The position numbers were made by a program, and so were the translations under genes. From Phycisphaerae bacterium (GTDB lineage Bacteria > Planctomycetota > Phycisphaerae > UBA1845 > JAFGLZ01): DNA of 64,000 bases. The stretch spans positions 103,174 to 167,173 of the forward strand of contig JAFGLZ010000132.1 of NCBI GenBank assembly GCA_016927755.1, in the 5' to 3' direction. Shown piece after piece: positions 24,823-33,225 of the stretch. Under the pieces are notes generated by a model. That model worked only from the letters and a program-made list of their open reading frames with translations, was not told where the DNA came from and ran no database searches. Within the stretch, counting starts at the first letter, position 1. Every line of letters begins with the position of its first letter.

Positions 24823-26532
24823 GTGGCAGGATCGGTAGGCAGTGTGGCCGTCAACGTCGGCGAGCTACTCCTAAAGAAGGGCAAGATCACTGCGTCGAAC
24901 CTCGAGGAGGCCATGGCGTCGCGGAAGGGCCCGACCGATCGCGTCGATCGGATCCTCGTGAACCTGGGCCTCGTCGACGAGCGGGACGTTCTCGAGGTCC
25001 TGGGCGAGCAGCTCAGTATTCCCCTGGTCGATTTGAGCGCGGCCGAGATCGACGTCGAGATGCTCCGTGCGATGCCCAACAAGCTGGTGCATCGGCGAGG
25101 GCTGATTCCGATCGAGCGGACGAGTGATACGCTGAAGGTGGCCACGAGCGACCCGTTCGACATGTACGCCTTTGACGAGCTCCGGATGATGACGGGGCTG
25201 AAGGTCGAGCCCGTCCTGGCCGTCCGGGAAGAGATCGATCGCGTCATTAAGAAGTACTACGGCGTCGGCGGCGACACCATCGGGGAGATGATCGATGACG
25301 AGGACGAGGTCGAGATCATCTCGGACAGCGTCGACGAGAACGGCGACGACATCGCGATGGCCCAAGAGGCCAGCGTGGTCAAGCTGGTCAGCGAGATCCT
25401 CGAGGAGGCCATCAACGAGCGGGCCAGCGACATCCACATCGAGCCCTACGAGCACGATCTGAAGATCAGGTACCGCGTCGACGGCGTGCTGCACAACACG
25501 AACGTCCCGCCCCAGATCCGCCGATTCCAGAACGCCATCATCAGCCGCATCAAGATTCTGGCCAACATGAACATCGCCGAGAAGCGTCTGCCGCAGGACG
25601 GCGGCTTCAAGGTCAAGGCCAAGGGGCGCGAGATCGACTTCCGCGTCAGCGTGATCCCGACGGCGTTCGGCGAGGGCGTCGTGCTGCGTATCTTGGACAA
25701 GCAGATGTCGCTGGTCGATCTCGATATGCTTGGCATGGGGCAGAAGCTGCTCGTCAGGTTCAATCACCTGATCGCTCAGCCGCACGGGATCGTCCTCGTG
25801 ACCGGCCCGACCGGTAGCGGTAAAACCACGACGCTGTACGCGGCGCTCAAGAAGATCGTCTCGGACGAGATCAAGATCCTCACCGTCGAGGACCCGGTCG
25901 AGTACATGCTCGAGGGCGTCAACCAGGTCCAGGTGCGGCGGAAGATCGGGCTGGACTTCGCCTCCGCCCTTCGGTCATTCCTTCGGCACGACCCGGACGT
26001 GATTCTGGTCGGCGAAATTCGTGATATCGAGACGGCCGAGGTCGCCATCAACGCCTCGCTCACCGGCCACTTGGTCTTTAGCACCCTGCACACCAACGAT
26101 TCCGTGACCGCCCCGACGCGCCTGCTCGACATGGGCATCGAGCCGTTCCTGATCAGCAGTTCGGTCGAGGGGGTCTTGGCCCAGCGTCTCGTGCGGCGGA
26201 TCTGCCGTGAGTGCAAAGAGGAATACGAGCCGGATCCGGCCGCGCTGCCGCCGGATTTCCCCTATGAGCCGGGCATGAAGCTCCATCGCGGGGCCGGTTG
26301 CCGCAAGTGCGCCAATACCCCGGGCTACTCGGGACGAGTCGGCATCTACGAGTTGCTCCTGATGAACGAGGAGCTTCGCGAGCTGATCGTGCAACGCGCC
26401 TCGTCGGGCAAGCTGCTCGAGGTCGCCCGCCGACACGGGCTGACGGTCCTGCGCGAGGACGGATTCGACAAGGCCGTCGCGGGAGAGACAACGGTGGAAG
26501 AGGTCGTTCGGGTGACCCGCGAGCAGTCCTAA
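24823..26532 (+). CDS. gspE: Type II secretion ATPase GspE
   Basis: 569 residues starting at GTG 24823 after AAGGGG. An N-terminal MshEN/T2SSE_N domain (about 1-150) has VGELLLKKGKI and FDMYAFDELRMM. The ATPase core has GPTGSGKTTTLYA (Walker A, near 328), the Asp box DIHIEPYEHDLKIRYRVDG, Walker B DVILVGEIRDIE (near 388) and the His box STLHTNDS. The tetracysteine zinc finger typical of GspE/PilB is present as CREC and CRKC (462-489). It powers pseudopilus assembly from the cytoplasm and heads the operon. PilB cannot be excluded by sequence alone, but the downstream genes are of type II secretion kind. Confidence 0.93.
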   Translation: MAGSVGSVAVNVGELLLKKGKITASNLEEAMASRKGPTDRVDRILVNLGLVDERDVLEVLGEQLSIPLVDLSAAEIDVEMLRAMPNKLVHRRGLIPIERTSDTLKVATSDPFDMYAFDELRMMTGLKVEPVLAVREEIDRVIKKYYGVGGDTIGEMIDDEDEVEIISDSVDENGDDIAMAQEASVVKLVSEILEEAINERASDIHIEPYEHDLKIRYRVDGVLHNTNVPPQIRRFQNAIISRIKILANMNIAEKRLPQDGGFKVKAKGREIDFRVSVIPTAFGEGVVLRILDKQMSLVDLDMLGMGQKLLVRFNHLIAQPHGIVLVTGPTGSGKTTTLYAALKKIVSDEIKILTVEDPVEYMLEGVNQVQVRRKIGLDFASALRSFLRHDPDVILVGEIRDIETAEVAINASLTGHLVFSTLHTNDSVTAPTRLLDMGIEPFLISSSVEGVLAQRLVRRICRECKEEYEPDPAALPPDFPYEPGMKLHRGAGCRKCANTPGYSGRVGIYELLLMNEELRELIVQRASSGKLLEVARRHGLTVLREDGFDKAVAGETTVEEVVRVTREQS

Positions 26533-26912
26533 CCGATCCAGCCGAGAGGTTTCCGACCCCCTTAGTTTTCCGGGCTGACGACGTGCGAGCCCGATGTCAC
26601 GCCTGAGGGGCAATATCCCGCCCCGCGGACCCGTTCCTGATCACAGAGGCCTGCCGCGCTGGATGATATTTCTCATTCCCAGAGGCGAGTGCTTTGCGAT
26701 GTCGGGGCATTCCTGCATCTGAAGCGGGGGTCCTGCGTAAAATAGGGAAGCACGGAGGCAGGGGGACGAGCCGCACCCGGGTGTTCGAGACGTGGGGCCC
26801 GCAGAGGGCCCGCATCGGCGGATATCTCCGTTTGGACTGGATCATTGACTCGGTCACAAGAGGCTGTACAGTAAAGAGTTTGTAACGAACGAGGCCCTGT
26901 TGGATTTCGCGA
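26533..26912. other. 380-base gap between gspE and gspF
   Basis: No gene seen. A promoter-like pair TTGACT (26845-26850) and TACAGT (26867-26872), 16 bases apart, lies 40 bases before gspF. The gap is unusually long inside this operon, so gspF onward may have its own promoter. Confidence 0.4.
26845..26872 (+). promoter_or_regulatory. Candidate promoter before gspF
   Basis: TTGACT, a 16-base spacer, then TACAGT. It is the best sigma-70-like match in the gspE-gspF gap. Confidence 0.35.
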
Positions 26913-28130
26913 ATGCCGACGTTCAGCTACACAGCCCGAAACGCCCAAGGCCAGCAGGTCACGGGGATGCTGACGGCCGACAATCAGCAGGCCGCCATCC
27001 GCGCGCTCGACGACCGGCAGCTCTTCCCGATCCAGGTGCGGGAGGGCGGGGCGGCATCCAAGTCCATGCTGTCCGGGCGTCGCAAGCGGGTCAAGATGGG
27101 GCACGTCGGGCAGTTCTACGGGCAACTGGCCGACCTCCTTAAGGCCGGCGTCCCGATGATGCGGAGCCTGGACGTCCTGACCAAGGCCACGCCCAACCCC
27201 GCGTTGGTCGAGATCCTCAAGGAGGTCCGCGACGACGTGGCGGGCGGCGACAGTCTGGCCGATGCGTTGCAGAAGCATCCGCACGTCTTTGACGAGCTTC
27301 ACGTCTCCATGGTTCGCGCCGGCGAGCAGGGCGGCTTCCTCGAGGAGGTGCTAATGAGGGCGGCCGCCTTCGTGGAGCGGCAGAACGAGCTGCGGAACAA
27401 GCTGGTCGGCTCGATGGTCTATCCGCTGATCCTGCTGACCGCCGGTCTCGGCGTCGTGCTGATGATGCTCACGGTGGTCGTGCCGAAGATGCGCCCGTTT
27501 CTCGAGCGATTGGAGAAAAAGGGCAAGCTCCCGACGCTGACGATCGGGCTGTTCGCCGTCTGCGATTTTATCCGCGACTACTGGATGTACGTGATCGTGG
27601 TGTTGGCCGCGGGCATCGTGATGGCGATGCCGTACATTCGAAGTGAGGCGGGGCGGTTCTTCATCGACCGTTGGAAGCTGCGGCTGCCCGTCATCGGGAA
27701 CATCGTTCGAATCGTGGCGATCTGCCGCTTCTGCCGCATCCTGGGCACGATGCTGGCCAACGGCGTTCCGATTCTGCAGTCCCTCAAGGTGAGCAAGGAC
27801 TCGGCCGGGAACCTGGTCCTGGCCGAGGAAATCGACAAGGCGGCCGAGAGCGTCCGCCAGGGAGAGACGCTGGCCAGACCGCTTGGTGCCAGCGGGATGT
27901 TCCCCCCGGATGTCATCGACATGATCGCGGTGGCCGAGGAGGCCAACACGCTGGATACGGTTCTCGTCGGAATCGCCGACGCGAACGAGGTACGGGCCGC
28001 GCGGGTCATCGACCTGGCGGTTCGCTTGATCGAGCCGGCGTTGCTCGTGTTGATGGCGGCCATGGTGCTGATCATCGCGCTGGCGATTCTGGTGCCGATC
28101 CTGACGTCCAGCTCCGCGATGGCAGGTTAG
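26913..28130 (+). CDS. gspF: Type II secretion platform protein GspF
   Basis: 405 residues with the GspF plan of two T2SSF domains and three membrane spans. It opens TFSYTARNAQGQQVTG, as in GspF/PilC. The first domain contains LADLLKAGVPMMRSLDVL; the second, CRILGTMLANGVPILQSLKV, matches it. Spans are near YPLILLTAGLGVVLMML, MYVIVVLAAGIVMAMPY and LVLMAAMVLIIALAILV. It sits in the inner membrane and couples GspE to pseudopilin assembly. The gene is followed after 86 bases by gspG. Confidence 0.93.
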   Translation: MPTFSYTARNAQGQQVTGMLTADNQQAAIRALDDRQLFPIQVREGGAASKSMLSGRRKRVKMGHVGQFYGQLADLLKAGVPMMRSLDVLTKATPNPALVEILKEVRDDVAGGDSLADALQKHPHVFDELHVSMVRAGEQGGFLEEVLMRAAAFVERQNELRNKLVGSMVYPLILLTAGLGVVLMMLTVVVPKMRPFLERLEKKGKLPTLTIGLFAVCDFIRDYWMYVIVVLAAGIVMAMPYIRSEAGRFFIDRWKLRLPVIGNIVRIVAICRFCRILGTMLANGVPILQSLKVSKDSAGNLVLAEEIDKAAESVRQGETLARPLGASGMFPPDVIDMIAVAEEANTLDTVLVGIADANEVRAARVIDLAVRLIEPALLVLMAAMVLIIALAILVPILTSSSAMAG

Positions 28131-28216
28131 TGTGAAATGAGCGGGTCCGGCGGAAATCGGACGCCGCGAGGCGTGCCAAACGCACGACACGTTTGGATCA
28201 ACAAGGAGATGCAGTG

Positions 28217-28660
28217 ATGCACAGGCAGAAACGAAGTGGTTTTACGCTGTTCGAGGTGTTGCTGGTGATCGCGATCTTGGCGCTGTTGGCCGCCTTCGTC
28301 GCGCCGCAGTTGTTTCGCACCGGCGAGAAGGCGAAGATCGACATGGCGCAGAATGCGCTAGGGCCGACCGGGCCGTTCGCCACCGCGCTGAATCTGTACC
28401 GCACGCATATGGGCAAGCTCCCCGAGGGCGAGGACGGGCTCAAGCAGCTCCTGGAGAAGCCGGAAGACGAGGACGCCGAGAAGAAGTGGGGCGGACCCTA
28501 CCTTGATAACGAGAACATGCTCAAGGACCCGTGGGACCACGAGTATCACTACCGCTTCCCCGGCGAGATCGACGAGAAGACCTATGAGATCTGGAGCGAC
28601 GGGCCCGACGGTGAGGAGGGCACCGAGGACGACATCAAGAGCTGGACTGAGGATCAGTAG
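28217..28660 (+). CDS. gspG: Major pseudopilin GspG
   Basis: 147 residues from ATG 28217, chosen because AAGGAG precedes it and because it gives a short prepilin leader (MHRQKRSG cut before FTLFEVLLVIAI). Glutamate at +5 is present. The C-terminal part has the GspG marks: a DPWDHEYHYRFPG loop, close to the usual DPWG-x-x-Y, and an acidic calcium loop (DGPDGEEGTEDDI) before the final tryptophan. It is the main subunit of the pseudopilus. Length fits the family. Confidence 0.93.
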   Translation: MHRQKRSGFTLFEVLLVIAILALLAAFVAPQLFRTGEKAKIDMAQNALGPTGPFATALNLYRTHMGKLPEGEDGLKQLLEKPEDEDAEKKWGGPYLDNENMLKDPWDHEYHYRFPGEIDEKTYEIWSDGPDGEEGTEDDIKSWTEDQ

Positions 28661-28712
28661 GGGGGACGCGCCGCCGGGACGCATCGCCGGGGAGCCCTGT
28701 TGGGTGTAGGCC

Positions 28713-29567
28713 ATGCCGGTCCAAAGGGGGTTAGCACGAGATGACGGTGATCCGTCCGGCCGCATGGGCTCGCCGGGCGGATCGCGATCCCTCCCCGGCT
28801 TTACGCTGGTGGAGGTGCTGATCGTCATCATCCTGATCGGGCTGCTGGCCTGGTTCGTCGTGCCCGTCTTCACCGGCGAGCTCGAGCGGCGGCGTTTGAG
28901 CGGCTCCATCGACCAGCTCCAGAACCTGATCGCGCTAACCCGGGCCCACGCCATGAACGACGGCAAGCGGTATCGAATCCGTTGGCCGGAGGGAGAGCTT
29001 TACGAGCAGGCCGAGGAGACCGAGGAGACGCTCCAGCCCATCATCGAGGTCGAGAAGGACCCGATCGAGGAGCCAGGCGTCTTCACCGAGGTCAAGGAGC
29101 TGTGGGCTCGGGTCGAGCCGCTTTTCGACGGCGTTCAGTGTTCGGAGGTCAGGCTCGGCCGGCCCAAGACGCCCGAGGAGGAGCTCCGAGAACGCCAGGA
29201 GCAGGAGCGCCTGGAAGAGGTCGCCAGCGGCCTCGACGCGATGTTCGAGGAGGACGACAAGCTCGACGACATGATGGGGGATGACGTCGACGAGACGGCG
29301 ACCGAGGAGGAGAAGGACCCGAACCGACCCGCCGTCGTCTTCGAGGCGGACGGCACCGTGGAGTGGGCGACCGTCTTCCTGACCAACGGTCGGGAGAACG
29401 AGGACGGAGAGCTCCAGACCTGGGAGATCCGGATCGACGGTCGCACGGGCAAGGTCGGTTGGCGGAGGACGATGACCGAGACCGAGTACGAAGAGGTCCT
29501 CGCGGAGAAGGAAGAGGAGCAGGAAGAGCGCAAGATCGTTCGCGGACGCGAGGCTGGAGCCAGATAG
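28713..29567 (+). CDS. GspH-like minor pseudopilin with acidic extension
   Basis: 284 residues. The prepilin signal is LPG cut before FTLVEVLIVIILIGLL, with Glu at +5. The start is uncertain (28713 or an in-frame ATG at 28764). After the pilin helix and a short beta region, there is a long glutamate-rich stretch (about residues 150-215, EEELRERQEQERLEE onward), then a beta-rich end with WEIRIDGRTGKVGWRR typical of GspH/FimT. The acidic insert makes it longer than the usual 150-200 residues. Position between gspG and the GspI-like gene supports GspH. Confidence 0.75.
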   Translation: MPVQRGLARDDGDPSGRMGSPGGSRSLPGFTLVEVLIVIILIGLLAWFVVPVFTGELERRRLSGSIDQLQNLIALTRAHAMNDGKRYRIRWPEGELYEQAEETEETLQPIIEVEKDPIEEPGVFTEVKELWARVEPLFDGVQCSEVRLGRPKTPEEELRERQEQERLEEVASGLDAMFEEDDKLDDMMGDDVDETATEEEKDPNRPAVVFEADGTVEWATVFLTNGRENEDGELQTWEIRIDGRTGKVGWRRTMTETEYEEVLAEKEEEQEERKIVRGREAGAR

Positions 29568-30526
29568 TGCATCGAACGGCAAGGCCAATTCAAAGTGTCG
29601 CCGCCGCGATGGGACCTGCAGAGTCCTCTCGCGGCGTCGTGCGCGCGTCCGGACAACGTGGCCGAGCCCCCCAAGGCGCGATGCTCCTGGAGGTCCTCAT
29701 CTCGGTGGCCATCATGGTCCTGGCCATCGCGACGATCGGCAGCCAGGTCAACCAGGCGCTCAAGACCGCCGACTACACCGACAAGCTCAACCGAGGGCTC
29801 ATGCTCGCCGAGTGGGCCCTGGCCGAGATGGATCTGTCGATGGATTCGGAGGAACGGATCATCGACCTCCAAGGTGAAGAGGGAGAAGGAACGTTCGGCG
29901 AGCGATTCCCCGGCTACGGCTGGCGGATCAAGCGCGAACCCACGGACACCGAGAACTTCGACCTGATAACGCTCGACATCCTGACGGGGGACCCCGAGTC
30001 CGAGTCGGTCGGCGACTGGAAGGTCCTGCACTCGGTCTATGCCCTCCGCCCGATCGTGGCCGAGGTGGACCCCGCGGACTTCGGGATGCCGAGCGAGGAG
30101 GAGATCGGGCTTCTTGCCGCGGCCAGCGCCACCGGGGCCGATGGGCAGGCCACGGACGCTTCGGAGCTTCCCGCGGGGTTCGATGAGCTCCTCGCCGCGC
30201 TGCCCGCGCCGTTGCAGGAGATCTTTCAGCGATTCCTGGGCGGGGAGGCGGTGCCCCTCGATGAGGTCCGCGCCGCGTTCGGCGAGTTGACGACCGAGGA
30301 CATGCTGAGTCTCGTGACGGCTCCGGGCCTCCTCGGGCTGCTCAGCGGCGGAGTGGGGGGGCTATCGGGAGGCGCTGCTGGCGGCGCGACGGGCGACGCG
30401 GCCGGCGGCCTCGACCAAGCCCTTCAGGGCGGAGGAAACACCAACGCAATCCAACAGATGCTTCAGGGCGGCGCGGGGGGAGCGTCGCTCCAGAAGCAGT
30501 TGCAGAACCTGATGCCGGGACGGTGA
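29567..30526 (+). CDS. GspI-like minor pseudopilin with glycine-rich tail
   Basis: 319 residues from GTG 29567, which shares one base with the previous stop (TAGTG). The prepilin leader ends PQG before AMLLEVLISVAIMVLAIATI, with Glu at +5. The folded part is GspI-like and about 150 residues. Unlike normal GspI proteins of 120-130 residues, a long C-terminal extension follows, ending with a Gly/Ala-rich stretch (about residues 265-315, GLLGLLSGGVGGLSGG onward). The extension has no recognisable fold and may be disordered. Order and leader support GspI. Confidence 0.75.
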   Translation: MHRTARPIQSVAAAMGPAESSRGVVRASGQRGRAPQGAMLLEVLISVAIMVLAIATIGSQVNQALKTADYTDKLNRGLMLAEWALAEMDLSMDSEERIIDLQGEEGEGTFGERFPGYGWRIKREPTDTENFDLITLDILTGDPESESVGDWKVLHSVYALRPIVAEVDPADFGMPSEEEIGLLAAASATGADGQATDASELPAGFDELLAALPAPLQEIFQRFLGGEAVPLDEVRAAFGELTTEDMLSLVTAPGLLGLLSGGVGGLSGGAAGGATGDAAGGLDQALQGGGNTNAIQQMLQGGAGGASLQKQLQNLMPGR

Positions 30527-30533
30527 AGCGATC

Positions 30534-31616
30534 ATGACGTCCGCGAACGTTCGACAACTCGAAGCGATCGGTTCGGCGGGGCGATGCGAGACCGGCCGGC
30601 GTCGGCGGGCGGTCACGCTATTGGAGGTCCTGCTGTCGATGGCGCTGCTGGCCATTCTGCTCTCGATGCTCTTCATCTTCACGCAAACGACGATGAAGGC
30701 GGAGGTCACGGGACGCGAGTTGGCCGCGCGGTCGCAATTGGCCCGCGTGGTGCTGGATCGGATCGCCGGTGAGGTCCGCCAGGCTTGCGCCTTCGGGACG
30801 AGCATCTCCGGAGACAAAAACTCGATTCGTATCCTGACGACGGCACTGCCCGATCGAGAGCTCTTCGAACGCCACAAGATTCAGGACGGGCTCAGACCCG
30901 CGCAGTACGACCTGGTCGAGGTCCGCTACTACCTGAAGATCTACGAGGATGAATACGTCGAGCTGGACGACGGCGCCGAGGTGCCGATGGTCGCCGGGCT
31001 ATACCGCCGCGAGTGGAAGATCCTGGGCCACGAGGGGCGCCCCTCGATGGCCCAGGGGATGAGCGCGTTGCCCCAGGCGGTCAAGATCACCGTGGGCTAC
31101 AAGGAGCTGGAGCTCGAACCCGTCATCGAGGGCGAGGAGGGCGATGTCGTCGACCTGAACCCCGGCGTGGAGGAGGTCTTCGCGCCGGAGATCAAGGCCC
31201 TGCGATTCGCCTATCACGACGGCAAGACCTGGCTGGCGCGCTGGGCCTTTCGCGAGGACGAGCTCGGGCAAGGGGAGACAGAAGACGAGGGCGGCGGGTC
31301 CGAAACGCGGGTCCTTCGCGACGAGTTCAAGGACGAGGAAGACGAGAAGATGTACCACCCGGATCGGTACACGACCGTCGTGCGACTGTATCAGTCCGAC
31401 CCGACGGGGCTCGGCAGCAAGCTGGTGTCGATCACGGATGAGATCCACGAGCAGTTCGGTGGCCTCAGCGGCGGCATGGGCGGACTCGGCGACTTGGGCG
31501 GACTCGGCGACCTCGGCGGCCTCGGAGATCTCGGAAATGTCGGCGATCTCTCCGGACAGTCGGGACAGATCGCGGATCAAGTGAAGAACCTCAAGAACCG
31601 CTTCGGCGGGAAGTGA
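30534..31616 (+). CDS. GspJ-like minor pseudopilin with GLGDLG tail
   Basis: 360 residues starting eight bases after the previous stop. The prepilin helix is VTLLEVLLSMALLAILLSML, preceded by basic RRRRA, with Glu at +5; here the residue before the cut is alanine instead of the usual glycine. The body is longer than normal GspJ (about 200) and ends in repeats of GLGDLG (about residues 313-340). A charged acidic segment (DEFKDEEDEKMYHPD) precedes the tail. It would join the pseudopilus tip with the I- and K-type subunits. Confidence 0.78.
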   Translation: MTSANVRQLEAIGSAGRCETGRRRRAVTLLEVLLSMALLAILLSMLFIFTQTTMKAEVTGRELAARSQLARVVLDRIAGEVRQACAFGTSISGDKNSIRILTTALPDRELFERHKIQDGLRPAQYDLVEVRYYLKIYEDEYVELDDGAEVPMVAGLYRREWKILGHEGRPSMAQGMSALPQAVKITVGYKELELEPVIEGEEGDVVDLNPGVEEVFAPEIKALRFAYHDGKTWLARWAFREDELGQGETEDEGGGSETRVLRDEFKDEEDEKMYHPDRYTTVVRLYQSDPTGLGSKLVSITDEIHEQFGGLSGGMGGLGDLGGLGDLGGLGDLGNVGDLSGQSGQIADQVKNLKNRFGGK

Positions 31617-31674
31617 TCGTCGCGGCGGGCGCCGTCAGTTGGCGATCGGGCCAAGGCAAGGCGGTACGAGAGAT

Positions 31675-33225
31675 ATGGCGGTTCGGCTCAGACAATCCGG
31701 TAACCGCGGCCTCATCCTGCCGGTGGTGCTCATCATGCTCATGCTGCTGGCGATGATGGGTATGGCCTTTTCCCTGGCCACCAGCGCCGAGCTGGGAGCG
31801 GCCGAGGCCCGCGCCAATCGAATGCAGACCCGCCTGGCCGCCGAAGCCGGCTTGCAGCGAGTCCTCCTGCTGCTCCGGCAGAACCGGGCGAAGATGTCGC
31901 TGTGGTGGGACAACCCGGAACTGCGCGACGTACAGTTCTACCCGCCGGCGACGGAAGCCAAAGAGTTCGGCCAGCACGACATGACGCTGGACAAGGAAGA
32001 CAAGGAGGAGGGGCAGACGCTCGGCACCCTCTGGCGATACAGCATCGTGGCCGTCGACCTGGATGCCGCCGGAGAGGAGGTCGACAAGCCGATCCGCTGG
32101 GGCATCCAGGACGAATCCGGCAAGCTGAACATCAACTGGGCGACCCAGCAGGAGCTTACCGCTCTGTTCCAGGCCGTGCTTGATCCGGAACTTCCCGTCG
32201 AGGAGCTGGTGGACGCACTCGTCGACTGGCGCGACAAGGATGACACGACCAGCCCCGCCGGGGCCGAGAGCGACTACTACCGCCAGTTGACGCCTCCATA
32301 CTCGGCGGCCAACGCCCCGCTCAAGACGGTAGAGGAGCTCCTGCTCGTCAAGGGATTCACCGCTCGCGTCCTCTACGGCGAGGACTTCAACCGCAACGGC
32401 ATCCTGGACCCCAGCGAGGACGACGGGACGGCAAACTTCCCGCCGGACAACGCCGACGGCCACCTGAATCGCGGCCTGCTGCCCTACATTACGGTGTACT
32501 CGATGGGCCAGGACCGGGCGAGCGACAACAAGCCTCGGCTTTACCTGAATTCCAAGCCCGAGGAGATCGAGATGCTCCTCGGCGAAATGGTCGACAGCAG
32601 CCTGGCGGAGTTCATCCTGGAGGCCCGCGGACAGGGCTACGTCTTCAAGAGTCCGGCCGAGCTGGGGGGCGAAATCAAGCTCAAAGGGCAAGCCGACGGC
32701 GAGGGAACGACGTTTCAAGCCGCTCCTGAGGACATCCTTCTGGCCATGGACCGCTTGACGACGATCCCCCGTCCGACGAACATGGGACCTCTAGGGGCGA
32801 TCGTGGCCGTTCCGCTACCCCATGTGATCAACGTGAATACGGCGCCGCCGCCGGTGTTGGCGTGCCTGGGGTTGACCGGCGAGCAGATCGAACAGCTTGT
32901 CGCGGCACGACGGGGGCTCAGCGACGAAGAGAAGGTGAGCCCGGGCTGGCTGCTGAACGCCGGGATCATGACGCCGGAGGAATTGGCGGAGTTTACGGGG
33001 GCGCAGCTAAACCGGCTGCGGATCGTAACGCAGTCCTGGCAGTTTACCGTGGAGTCGGTCGGCTACGGAGACCATGTGGGCATGGTCTCCCGGCTGCAGG
33101 CCGTGATCGAGATGCAGGGGCAGGTCCCCCTCATCAAGTACTTTCGGGATCTGACGAAGTTGGGGCCTGCCTGGCCCATTCGAGCGATCGAGGAAGACCG
33201 TGAGATTACCGCGACCACTGGCTGA
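31675..33225 (+). CDS. gspK: Pseudopilus tip protein GspK
   Basis: 516 residues from ATG 31675. The leader MAVRLRQSGNRG is followed by LILPVVLIMLMLLAMMGMAF, with no Glu at +5, which is the normal GspK state. The large alpha-helical domain typical of GspK is visible with ELTALFQAV, LVDWRDKDDTTS and FINVNTAPPPVL-type motifs (INVNTAPPPVLACLG near 390, the usual helix-hairpin-helix-like segment). GspK caps the pseudopilus. It overlaps the next gene by 26 bases. Length is in the upper family range. Confidence 0.88.
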   Translation: MAVRLRQSGNRGLILPVVLIMLMLLAMMGMAFSLATSAELGAAEARANRMQTRLAAEAGLQRVLLLLRQNRAKMSLWWDNPELRDVQFYPPATEAKEFGQHDMTLDKEDKEEGQTLGTLWRYSIVAVDLDAAGEEVDKPIRWGIQDESGKLNINWATQQELTALFQAVLDPELPVEELVDALVDWRDKDDTTSPAGAESDYYRQLTPPYSAANAPLKTVEELLLVKGFTARVLYGEDFNRNGILDPSEDDGTANFPPDNADGHLNRGLLPYITVYSMGQDRASDNKPRLYLNSKPEEIEMLLGEMVDSSLAEFILEARGQGYVFKSPAELGGEIKLKGQADGEGTTFQAAPEDILLAMDRLTTIPRPTNMGPLGAIVAVPLPHVINVNTAPPPVLACLGLTGEQIEQLVAARRGLSDEEKVSPGWLLNAGIMTPEELAEFTGAQLNRLRIVTQSWQFTVESVGYGDHVGMVSRLQAVIEMQGQVPLIKYFRDLTKLGPAWPIRAIEEDREITATTG

